Shown here: piece after piece, positions 41,401-46,960 of the stretch
How the letters are laid out: each line of letters begins with the position of its first letter
Numbering within the stretch: position 1 is the first letter of the stretch
DNA from: Dromaius novaehollandiae
Lineage: Eukaryota; Chordata; Aves; Casuariiformes; Dromaiidae
Assembly: GCF_036370855.1 (NCBI RefSeq)
Contig: NC_088101.1
Coordinates: 70,782,559-70,846,558 of the forward strand
Length of the DNA stretch: 64,000 nt
Reading direction: 5' to 3'
Made by a program: the position numbers and the translations under genes
The notes under the pieces: generated by a model
Databases searched by the model: none
The model's input: the letters and a program-made list of their open reading frames with translations, nothing else
What the model was told of the DNA's origin: nothing

Positions 41401-41600
41401 GGGAGGCGCCGCCGCCGCCGGGCCCTCGCCACCCGCCCTCCGCCCGCGGCGCTGGCCCCCCGCGCCGGCACGCCCTGAGGCGGGCTCACCTGGCTGTAGG
41501 CGCTCCTCAAAGCCTCCACGAGCTTCGCGTGGCTCTGGTGGGGCTTCTGGGCCAGCTGAAAGGCTGCTTTGATCTGCAGGGGCTCCTTGTCCGCCCCCAT
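10985..41600 (-). CDS. NCAPG: NCAPG, condensin I complex subunit 3 (CAP-G), complete gene, 21 coding exons
   Basis: CAP-G is the HEAT-repeat, non-SMC subunit of condensin I. It works with SMC2, SMC4, CAP-D2 and the kleisin CAP-H to compact chromosomes in mitosis. I traced 21 GT-AG coding exons that join in frame to 3111 nt, 1036 residues; human NCAPG has 1015. Exon borders and phases agree with remembered human sequence throughout, for example [30 protein letters not shown]-like, [21 protein letters not shown] and [12 protein letters not shown]-terminal HEAT repeats cover roughly residues 1-460. A charged helical segment (about 463-552) corresponds to the region of the DNA-binding 'safety belt' in yeast Ycg1 (inference). 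The Cnd3-type C-terminal HEAT domain follows to about 880. The tail (about 881-1036) is polar and basic, with a Thr-Pro site at 946-947. The start ATG (41598-41600) has a good Kozak context, GCCGCCATGG. No frameshift or premature stop was seen. Confidence 0.96.
11971..12049 (-). CDS. NCAPG: NCAPG coding exon 20
   Basis: Residues 969-994 plus two bases: [20 protein letters not shown] then VTSASE. Basic tail, aligned to human GQRKV. Acceptor ATACCTAG, donor AAG|GTAAAT. Confidence 0.93.
12319..12349 (+). repeat. Poly-T run (about 31)
   Basis: Homopolymer in NCAPG intron 20-side sequence, upstream (in transcript sense) of exon 20. In the transcript it is an A-run. Length is likely unstable. Confidence 0.85.
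13118..13406 (+). repeat. CR1 LINE 3' end, well preserved
   Basis: Shows the diagnostic CR1 order: 'gtccagtgacaggatgggaggcaacgg', 'gaacaggtcgcctaaagaggttatggagtctcc', 'cttggagatgctcaaaa', 'ggggttggactaaat', then 'ccttccaacctcaaccattctgtgatt'. It is 5'-truncated, as is normal for CR1, and lies in NCAPG intron 19 antisense to the gene. It is the clearest avian marker in the window. The short open frames in it are fragments of the repeat. Confidence 0.92.
13583..13675 (-). CDS. NCAPG: NCAPG coding exon 19
   Basis: Residues 938-968: [20 protein letters not shown] then [10 protein letters not shown]. The Thr-Pro at 946-947 sits where human has YMTPLRG, a likely CDK site (inference). Acceptor TTAACAG, donor GAG|GTATGC. 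Confidence 0.93.
15207..15378 (-). CDS. NCAPG: NCAPG coding exon 18
   Basis: Residues 881-937 plus one base: [20 protein letters not shown], followed by a polar, glutamate-rich linker. Acceptor TTCCCCAG, donor AAG|GTAATT. Confidence 0.95.
16232..16393 (-). CDS. NCAPG: NCAPG coding exon 17
   Basis: Residues 827-880: [20 protein letters not shown], then [20 protein letters not shown] and EILE. Acceptor CTTTATAG, donor GAG|GTAGTA. Confidence 0.95.
16810..16984 (-). CDS. NCAPG: NCAPG coding exon 16
   Basis: Residues 768-826: [40 protein letters not shown] and [19 protein letters not shown]. Acceptor GAAACAG, donor CAG|GTATAT. Confidence 0.95.
16985..19792 (-). other. NCAPG: NCAPG intron 15
   Basis: About 2.8 kb without a recognisable gene; contains only the A23 run and AT-rich unique sequence. 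Confidence 0.8.
17963..17985 (+). repeat. A23 run followed by A/C-rich tail
   Basis: A23 then GAAACAAAAAAACCACACACAACC type sequence in the NCAPG intron between exons 15 and 16. It could be an old retroposon tail, but no body is recognisable upstream. Confidence 0.7.
19793..19974 (-). CDS. NCAPG: NCAPG coding exon 15
   Basis: Residues 708-767 plus two bases: [20 protein letters not shown], then [20 protein letters not shown] and [12 protein letters not shown] chose the TTCTAG acceptor 7 nt upstream of a competing TTTTCAG, because only it keeps frame and gives SELRT as in human. Donor TAG|GTATGG. Confidence 0.93.
20268..20501 (-). CDS. NCAPG: NCAPG coding exon 14
   Basis: Residues 630-707. 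Contains [37 protein letters not shown] and an acidic loop ([13 protein letters not shown]), ending LLSGFLDSE. Acceptor AACCTAG, donor GAG|GTAAGA. Confidence 0.95.
20502..22326 (-). other. NCAPG: NCAPG intron 13
   Basis: About 1.8 kb. A possible CR1-type relic at 20965-21120; otherwise unique AT-rich sequence. Confidence 0.75.
20965..21120 (-). repeat. Possible ancient CR1 relic
   Basis: 'tagtctagggatctatttagccccacatcctgttttagcagtggccaacac' resembles the 'gtccatctagcccagtatcctgtct..cagtggccaa' segment of old amniote CR1 copies. Strongly diverged. Confidence 0.35.
22327..22446 (-). CDS. NCAPG: NCAPG coding exon 13
   Basis: Residues 590-629: [20 protein letters not shown] then [20 protein letters not shown]. 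Acceptor GTTTTCAG, donor CAG|GTAAAA. Confidence 0.95.
23500..24000 (-). repeat. Ancient CR1 LINE relic
   Basis: Contains 'ctgtggcaaggaagtccacata', 'cttctccaggttacaaagagatagccc', 'gctgcccttctctaaaccacttccag' and 'agatgtgggtgcaccatgcattcatacagtggcac'. These occur in the order seen in reverse-complement amniote CR1 copies. Located in NCAPG intron 12. Confidence 0.6.
24639..24749 (-). CDS. NCAPG: NCAPG coding exon 12
   Basis: Residues 553-589: [20 protein letters not shown] then TMNEIIESL. This is about the start of the Cnd3-type C-terminal HEAT domain. Acceptor CTTGAAG, donor CTG|GTATGT. Confidence 0.95.
25188..25367 (-). CDS. NCAPG: NCAPG coding exon 11
   Basis: Residues 493-552: [20 protein letters not shown] then [18 protein letters not shown]. 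Strongly helical and charged, probably coiled coil. Acceptor ATTTTAG, donor AAG|GTCTCT, a less common donor. Confidence 0.95.
25547..25636 (-). CDS. NCAPG: NCAPG coding exon 10
   Basis: Residues 463-492: [20 protein letters not shown] then [10 protein letters not shown]. Acceptor ACAATAG, donor AAG|GTGAGC. This is the start of the charged segment that aligns to the safety-belt region. Confidence 0.93.
25637..28257 (-). other. NCAPG: NCAPG intron 9
   Basis: A 2.6-kb intron dominated by the minisatellite. The other 1.4 kb is unique AT-rich sequence, including a short imperfect TACTAT-type tract near 27600-27660 and an A/G tract near 28106-28127. Confidence 0.85.
25872..27059 (+). repeat. Perfect 11-bp minisatellite, 108 copies of GGGAGGAAAAA
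   Basis: The unit GGGAGGAAAAA repeats head to tail without a visible mismatch or indel. The span of 1188 bp is exactly 108 units. It lies in NCAPG intron 9, 235 bp upstream (transcript sense) of exon 10. The + strand is pure purine; the NCAPG transcript carries the C/U-rich complement. The ORFs of more than 400 codons that cross it have an 11-residue period because three units make 33 bp. They are artefacts of stop-free repeat sequence. Confidence 0.98.
28258..28381 (-). CDS. NCAPG: NCAPG coding exon 9
   Basis: Residues 421-462: [15 protein letters not shown] then [20 protein letters not shown]. Donor ACT|GTAAGT. The cattle growth-associated NCAPG variant I442M is reported in exon 9, so this is the corresponding region; exact alignment of codon 442 was not checked. 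The minisatellite lies in the following intron. Confidence 0.95.
28570..28613 (+). repeat. Poly-C / poly-T tract
   Basis: C7-G-C8 followed by a T-run of about 16 in NCAPG intron 8. Homopolymer borders here are likely error-prone in assemblies. Confidence 0.8.
29350..29490 (-). CDS. NCAPG: NCAPG coding exon 8
   Basis: Residues 374-420 plus two bases. Spliced after exon 7 it restores [17 protein letters not shown], matching human SYIQ. Continues [12 protein letters not shown] and ends DTTEEGG. Acceptor GATTTAG, donor AAG|GTAAAC. Confidence 0.95.
29491..32292 (-). other. NCAPG: NCAPG intron 7
   Basis: 2.8 kb of AT-rich sequence with a TA/CA-rich palindromic tract near 29836-29902. No other feature recognised. 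Confidence 0.75.
29836..29902 (+). repeat. (TG/TA)n-(TA/CA)n imperfect palindrome
   Basis: TGTGTGTATAT, TTATATAT, then ATATACACACACA forms an inverted repeat with a short AT centre, followed by further CA/TA repeats. It could extrude a hairpin. Confidence 0.7.
32293..32442 (-). CDS. NCAPG: NCAPG coding exon 7
   Basis: Residues 324-373 plus two bases. Begins [20 protein letters not shown] and ends [16 protein letters not shown]. The acceptor tract is T9 preceded by (AT)10. Reading through the donor (AAG|GTACAT) would break the frame agreement with exon 8. Confidence 0.95.
32443..34567 (-). other. NCAPG: NCAPG intron 6
   Basis: 2.1 kb with no recognisable element beyond the AT microsatellite at its 3' end. 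Confidence 0.7.
32461..32480 (+). repeat. (AT)10 microsatellite at exon 7 acceptor
   Basis: Ten AT units lie 19-38 bp upstream (transcript sense) of the exon 7 border, next to the T9 tract. This is where the branch point would be expected. Confidence 0.85.
34568..34760 (-). CDS. NCAPG: NCAPG coding exon 6
   Basis: Residues 260-323 plus two bases. Contains [20 protein letters not shown] and [15 protein letters not shown]. Acceptor TATTATTAG, donor CAG|GTATGC. Confidence 0.95.
34761..37087 (-). other. NCAPG: NCAPG intron 5
   Basis: 2.3 kb of AT-rich sequence; nothing recognised. Confidence 0.7.
37088..37172 (-). CDS. NCAPG: NCAPG coding exon 5
   Basis: Residues 232-259 plus one base: [20 protein letters not shown] then QQGLNDRS. 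Donor CAG|GTAAGA, acceptor TTTTTAAG. Confidence 0.95.
38134..38279 (-). CDS. NCAPG: NCAPG coding exon 4
   Basis: Completes codon 183 and runs to residue 231. Contains [20 protein letters not shown] and [18 protein letters not shown], a very conserved HEAT segment. Acceptor ATTTCAG, donor GAG|GTAAAT. Confidence 0.95.
39015..39640 (-). repeat. Ancient CR1 LINE relic
   Basis: 'gtaagaacagcagtgctggttcaaacctacagttcatctaccatagtactgt' matches the opening of old CR1 copies ('taagaacagccatactgggtcagacc..'). Later, 'catctataacatcctctgtcaagaagctctgcaagttgatt' matches the 'acatcctctggcaaggagttccacaggttg' part. The middle is poorly preserved. Located in NCAPG intron 3. Confidence 0.55.
39715..39943 (-). 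CDS. NCAPG: NCAPG coding exon 3
   Basis: Residues 107-182 plus one base. It begins [20 protein letters not shown] and includes [20 protein letters not shown] and [18 protein letters not shown]. Donor ATA|GTAAGT. The acceptor is preceded by a run of 14 C (see findings). Confidence 0.95.
39947..39960 (+). repeat. G14 tract (C14 in transcript) at exon 3 acceptor
   Basis: Fourteen G on the + strand. In the NCAPG transcript they form the C14 part of the polypyrimidine tract, 3 nt before the exon 3 junction. Confidence 0.9.
40722..40928 (-). CDS. NCAPG: NCAPG coding exon 2
   Basis: Residues 38-106. Acceptor TTTTTCAG, donor GAG|GTATAG. Contains [20 protein letters not shown], nearly identical to human, then an acidic patch ([12 protein letters not shown]) before [11 protein letters not shown]. 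The acidic loop is about one residue longer than in human. Confidence 0.95.
41490..41600 (-). CDS. NCAPG: NCAPG coding exon 1
   Basis: Residues 1-37, starting [20 protein letters not shown]. The donor is CAG|GTGAGCC, phase 0. The exon lies inside the CpG island. Human exon 1 also encodes 37 residues as I recall it. Confidence 0.95.
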
Positions 41601-41825
41601 GGCGGCCGCTCGGCAGCCCGGCCGCGGGGCAGAGCCGCTGTTCCCACACAAGCCCTACAGCGACCAGGCCACCCCTCGGAAAACCGCGGGGAGGGCACCC
41701 ACCGCAAGCGGGGCGAGCCTCCCGCCCGACGGCCGCGCCTCCTGCCCGAGCCGCGGGGCCGCCGCCGGAGAAGGACGCCGCCGCCGCGCGGGACCAGCAA
41801 CGGCCACGGCTCCCGCGCCCCCAGC

Positions 41826-41831
41826 TTCAAA
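41826..41831 (-). promoter_or_regulatory. NCAPG: CHR-type element TTTGAA
   Basis: On the transcript strand TTTGAA lies 226 nt upstream of the ATG, preceded by GCGCCTGG, which resembles a CDE placed a few bases before the CHR. CDE/CHR sites bind DREAM and MYB-MuvB complexes in G2/M genes. A hexamer can occur by chance, but the position fits. Confidence 0.5.
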
Positions 41832-41854
41832 CCAGGCGCGAGCGCCGCTCCCAG

Positions 41855-41864
41855 TCTCGCGAGA
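41855..41864. promoter_or_regulatory. NCAPG: TCTCGCGAGA palindrome (BANP-type motif)
   Basis: A perfect 10-bp palindrome, 255 nt upstream of the NCAPG start, inside the CpG island. This motif is known in vertebrate CpG-island promoters and is bound by BANP when unmethylated. Confidence 0.7.
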
Positions 41865-42090
41865 ACAGCGGGGGGCACCCGCGCGCTCGAGGCGCTTGGC
41901 GGGAGGGAAGGCGCTCAGGGCGGGGAAATGGCGGCGGGGAGCAGCGAATGGGTCGCGGAGCGGGCTGTCCTAAAAGCAGGCTCCGTTTTTTCCCTGCTTT
42001 GGCTGTGGAGTGCCCCAGGCGGGGGGCAGGAGCTCCGCGTTGCCGTGGGGGGAGCGCCCGGTGCTGGGCTGCCCCAGCGCACGGCAGGAA

Positions 42091-42125
42091 GGGCTGGGCT
42101 GGGCTGGGCTGAGCTGAGCTGAGCT
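42091..42125 (+). repeat. Pentamer array GGGCT x4, GAGCT x3
   Basis: Seven 5-bp units in tandem at the edge of the NCAPG CpG island. The units equal those of immunoglobulin switch repeats, but the array is very short. Confidence 0.85.
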
Positions 42126-42140
42126 GCCCGTCCGTGTGGG

Positions 42141-45100
42141 GCTCGGTCTGTTCCCTGCCGCTCAGGAAAAGCTGCGCTTAACCGACTAGTGTTGACCTAG
42201 GCGGTGGGGTGGACACGGCTGCTGCGAGCCAAGAAAAAAATGCAGTTTTAGTGGTTGAATGGGTGAAGATGCAAAATAGTTGAATAAGTCTGCCAAGTTG
42301 GTGCTGCCCTCAGCTACTCTCATGAAGTCCTCCCCAAACGTGATCATGGGGGGGGGGGGGAAAGGAAGTTGAATTTTGTAAGCTGGAGCCTTACACCAAA
42401 GTAATATGGGTAGCAAGCAAATGGAGCCCAGCCTCTGCCCAAAAATAGTAAAAGCTGTTTGGAGGGTGATCATTTTTTGAAAGTCACCAAAAGTACACAA
42501 CTACTGTATCTAGAGCAATATTTTTGCCTATTTAAAGTTAGCAAGTAAGAGAATTAAGTAACAAAGGGAATTAACTAAGTGATCAGTTACTTAGTTCCTT
42601 GGGTGAGCTAAGGAAGCTGAATGCAAGTTGCATGCTGTGTGTTTCTTACTGAAACATCTTTCTGCTTCATATCACCTATAAAGGGTGCTGAAAAGATGAA
42701 GGATAATATGGAAAACTGATGATTGTTGGGATGCACATTTCTGTTTTTTCCAGTTTCAAGTTTTTATTTGCATAAGTTTTCCCTTAAGTTTTCCCTTAAA
42801 TTTTCAAGCATTTGTTGTGAACCTAATGTTTTCCCAGATATCCTTTAACTTGGGAACAGTAAGAAATTCTGTCTCTTGTTGAAAAGTGAGAAGTTAAATA
42901 AGCTCAAACTCTAGAAACTTGTTGATTACAGATTCTACACTGTGAGATGGAGACTTGGTATTTTATGCCAGCCATATACAGGCAGGAATGACTGCATCAA
43001 AACAAAGCAGTGGATGATTAGTTGAGTGGAAACATTCTGACCACAGTAATTACAGACAGAATTCAGAAATGTAGGCAAAAATATTTAACTGTGCATTCTA
43101 GGAACATAAGGTATTTAACACCTATATGTATTAGGGCTTTTTTTTTTTAAAGCGTCTAATTACCTCAGGCAAGAGTAATTATTTATGAAGGATAAATGAC
43201 GTACTAGCAAATAAAAGTAGGTCAAATACACAGAACCCTTCCTGAAGAAGGGTCATTTTGGTCTTTCTAACCAAAAACATCTAACAAATAAAATAGATAA
43301 GCACTAGGGGTCAGTCTTGTTTCAGATCTGGACCAACCCACTATTTAAGTAGCAGATTTTTATCCACAAAATAATCAAGTGGTTTTCTGTTTACAGTTCT
43401 GTCAAGGATTATGGGGTGGATGATCTATATGTGGAGAATGGACAGTAGCAGCCGTATAGGAAAAGATAATTTTATTTTGTAGATTAAATTTAAAAATCGC
43501 TTGTTCATGTGGCAGGGAGGTTTTCTTTTACATATTGTACTACCACACATTTGTGTATGTTTAAAACAGATACCTACTTCTTAAAGATGAGTCATATGTT
43601 TTTTTTTTTATTAACTTGCCAAAACTATGGATTTGGGCTCATACCCTTCTGCTGCTCCAAGGGAACAGGGAGTCGTTTCTATATGCTCAGATACAGTAGT
43701 AGCATAGCATTGTATACGTTAAACAACTTTTTTTTCTAAATGAAGGGTGAAATCGATCTTGTGTTAGAGACTCACAAAAATACTATCATTAGCAGCAAAT
43801 CCTTGTTTGTTTGGGTTTTTTTGCAAGATCCTATTTTCTAAGGAATTTACTGGGACCTACAAATAGCAATCCTTCTTAAAATTTGGAAATATGTTTTTTC
43901 AATAACATGTAACTATTTTTCTATTTAAGATTTTGTACAGGAAAATAAATTTCAGTCAGCTTTTTTCCACAACAGAAGTCTGTTTATGGAGACAAGGATG
44001 GAAACAGGAAGAAAAGAACAGGTAAAATTTTGTGATTCTCATGACTTTACGAACCCAGGACTTTTCTTTTAAGTGAAACTAATACTGCAAACTCAATTAC
44101 TTTTGGCCTGCGTATGTTTGAAAGTCCAGTTGTTCCTGCCCACATCTCATATCTATAGATGAGGACTTTCCCTGGTGAATACCTTGCAGTCCCTGTGATG
44201 GATTTTATCCAGGTTTTCAGATTTATTTCTTCCAGTCTGTTTTAAATATTTCTGCTAGACTTTGCATTTCTAGGTAGAAATACAAGTCAGGTTTCTTCTG
44301 TAGCAACTTGAAGTCTAACCCTGTTAGACATGCTGGCTTTCAGGATAAATATGCCACAGGAATCCTGATTCCCAGTATCCTATTGATATTTCATGAGTAG
44401 GTTTATAACACACTGAAGCAGGGTCACAGATGTGGAGAAGGGCCTAAATGGTCAACGTAAAGTTTAACAGCCTCCTTGTGACACCAGATACTTATTTTGT
44501 TTAACTGATGGAGTGGTTTGCTCTCAGGGTTTTTGTGGGATGACTGTCAGGGCCCTGAGTGCACTAAAGTCCTTACTGGCCCTGACAAGTCTCACCTGGG
44601 GCTTCCACTCAAAGCCTCTGTGCCTGGGCCCTGGACCCCCATTTCAGGTCCAGCGGGGCCAGCCCTCAGTCCTGGCCTGAGCTAACTCAGAGTGCAGTGA
44701 GGGCCAGCAGCTCCCTGAAGGATGGGGAGCTGAGGGGGATATCGAGGCTGGCAGGCAGCAGGCCTTGCCTGCCAGGGCTCAGCTCTAGAGGGCCTGAGCG
44801 AGGTGAGCAGGACAGACCCAGCAACTGTGGCCAGCGGGCTTCACAACCGAGTTCTAACTGAGAAGAAAAGAAATGATGGAAATCAAAATCTTGGGTGCTG
44901 TTCCAGACTCTGGAGGGAAGTGTGCTCTAGTAACTCAAGATTTGCTCTTTGTCCTTAACAGTGACCTCATCAGCTAATGCTCTTTCGAGCTGTATCTCAC
45001 CTTTCTTCTGACCCACTGTTCTAGATTCATTCGCTTTTCGTTTTGAGTCCAGTTGTGTCTGCAAACAAACAAATTACCACGGACTAAGCTAAACTCACGG

Positions 45101-45261
45101 CATGCTATTTACTCAGTGGTAATTTCAGATATAGGTCACTGAGTAAAAATCATTTTTAGAATGGAAAGTTGTTGCTATCCTATTTAATACATATTCCAGG
45201 GCTTCTGTAACTGATGCATCTGGTGGGCTTCTCTTACAGTTACCACATTAAAAATATAAGC
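42141..45261. other. Intergenic between NCAPG and FAM184B, part 1
   Basis: AT-rich sequence without a recognised gene. It includes the GC-rich, CpG-poor block at 44520-44830. Confidence 0.6.
44520..44830. other. GC-rich, CpG-poor block
   Basis: About 310 bp of high G+C in an AT-rich setting, with many CAG/CTG and GCC/GGC words but very few CpG. This composition suggests an old methylated repeat or processed insert. No family is recognised and no long open frame exists. Confidence 0.4.
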
Positions 45262-45465
45262 TCACTAATGAGGCCATCATTATGCAATAGTAATCAGAAG
45301 TTCTGTTCATCACATTCCTCCAAAACTTGTGGCTTTAAAAGGCAGCTATAAAATTTTATGTACATTTTGGAAAAGTTAATATTTTCAGTCAGTGAGGAAA
45401 TCAATAGCATTTTTGGTGGGCTTTGAATCGAACTCTCAAATTCTGTTTGCTTTACAAGGTGGGGG
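45262..45465 (-). repeat. Dispersed repeat copy A (inverted relative to copy B)
   Basis: The reverse complement of this stretch aligns with 46778-46960. Shared parts are a 25-bp identical core at 45301-45325, 'attgatttcctcactgactga' and 'atgatggcct'. It includes TTCGATTC, a tRNA box-B-like word, upstream of the core. The open frames over A and B share the residues LISSLTE for this reason. Confidence 0.7.
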
Positions 45466-46648
45466 GAAATGAAAATTGTGAAACAGATATATAAACCCAT
45501 CATCATAATTGCCCAAGATGTACCAGTGTCAGAACCACTTGCCATTTTTCTTACATTCAACTATAAACAGGTTTTATTGGAAACAGGATACTGAACTGGA
45601 TGAACAGTATGGCTATTCTTATGAACCTTCTGATTGCTTCTTCTGTCTTTCCATTTCTTTCTATAGGAAAGAAATAACAGCCCTGAGTTCTGTATTCTGG
45701 GATTAAAGAAGCTACTCTGGCATGAAAATGAATTTAAATAGAGATTGATAATGCTAATAATGATTTATGATTTAAATTAGAATAGTATTTAGGAAGACAT
45801 CTGCTGTTGCTGAGACACTACCTTGCAGAGTTTTAAATTCATTTTACTGATAAAGCCTTGTAATTTGAATTATTTCAAGACAGTTAATGACTTACGATGC
45901 TGTTCTGCCGTTTTTAAATACAAAGTCTGTTGGGCTGGAAGGCAGCAGTAGAGCCTAATCTGGGGGATCAATTTAACTTTGCCCTCAGATATATTGAAAA
46001 AATCCCACTGGCTTCAGTGATACTGTCTTTCAGATAAATAATGGAAGAATTGATCTCTGCATCAATTGTCTTTTTTGAAAGCTGTGTGAAATACATGTAT
46101 TAACAAGGGAGCAAAAATACATTAAACATTTACAACAAAAATATTTTTTTTATATCTTGGAATGCACGGTGTGAGGATCTTTAGCTAATAGCTAATCTTA
46201 TCTTGTATGTGGCACAAATATTTTTATGTGTAGATATAAATAATGCTGGATTGATGGACTTCCATTTCAGTTGAGACAGTGATATAAACTGAATGAGTTT
46301 GATCTAGGTGGGTCAGGACGTTACTTAGGTTATACTAATGTTTAAATCATGCAGGGTGTTTAGAATTTGATATATGTCTTATAAAAGCCTACCTAAAATT
46401 CGTTTCGGTCATTTAAGCAGAAAGTTGATTTGTTTGGTGGCAAGGATTTTATAATAATGATATCCTGGATTGAACCTTCTCCCATTTGCCAACCCTGATG
46501 ATGTTGATTTAGAGGCTCTTTTAAAGACTTATTGACATCGACTGATCAACTATCAGAGAATGTTTCTTATCTCAGAGTCAGTCTTACGGACTTAAATGTA
46601 TGACAACACAAAGTGTTATTACGTTAACCCAGCAATGACAAATTATTT

Positions 46649-46712
46649 TGGTAGTGTAGTATAATGGTAAGAACTAAAAAGTTATTTACTTCACATGCAG
46701 GTTTTGGTCCTA
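46649..46712 (+). repeat. tRNA-like relic (box A / box B words)
   Basis: GTAGTATAATGGTAAGA resembles the D-arm (box A) of tRNA-Asp, and about 30 nt later GGTTTTGGTCC resembles box B (GGTTCGANTCC, 8 of 10 fixed positions). No acceptor stem or anticodon arm pairs well. Most likely a decayed tRNA pseudogene or the head of an old tRNA-derived SINE, since it lies just upstream of repeat copy B. Confidence 0.25.
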
Positions 46713-46777
46713 GTTGTTTCTTTTCTTTGATAGAGGGAGAAAGGCGTTATAAAAGCATTACAGAAGGGGAAAGTCAT

Positions 46778-46960
46778 TTGATTTTCTGGAGTCTGTATCA
46801 AAACTCATCAAAAGTGGTATTGATTTCTTCATTGACTGAGATCAGTGAATATTCCCCCAAATATATTATTAGAAAAGAGACCTAAATCACAAATTTTGGA
46901 GGAATGTGATGAACAGAATATCTGTTTTTATTTTACAATGATGGCCTAATCCTCCATCCA
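46778..46960 (+). repeat. Dispersed repeat copy B
   Basis: Partner of copy A. The 25-bp identical core is at 46894-46918, with 'attgatttcttcattgactga' upstream and 'atgatggcct' downstream. Family not identified; an ancient SINE is possible. Confidence 0.7.

Larger units (their letters stand above)
41040..42140. promoter_or_regulatory. NCAPG: CpG island, NCAPG promoter
   Basis: A sharp rise in G+C and CpG covers exon 1, the start of intron 1 and about 500 bp upstream. Flanking sequence is AT-rich. No TATA box is apparent. The island carries the BANP-type and CHR-type motifs listed separately. Confidence 0.85.

Noticed and set aside
41352-42122. 256-codon + strand frame across the NCAPG CpG island
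   Set aside because: GC-rich DNA has few stops. The frame is antisense to exon 1, rich in Arg/Pro/Ala/Gly with no domain, and competing frames are open on both strands.
45294-45560. 88-codon minus-strand frame sharing LISSLTE with a frame at 46664-46885
   Set aside because: The similarity comes from the shared dispersed repeat. The frames are not otherwise conserved and differ in upstream sequence.
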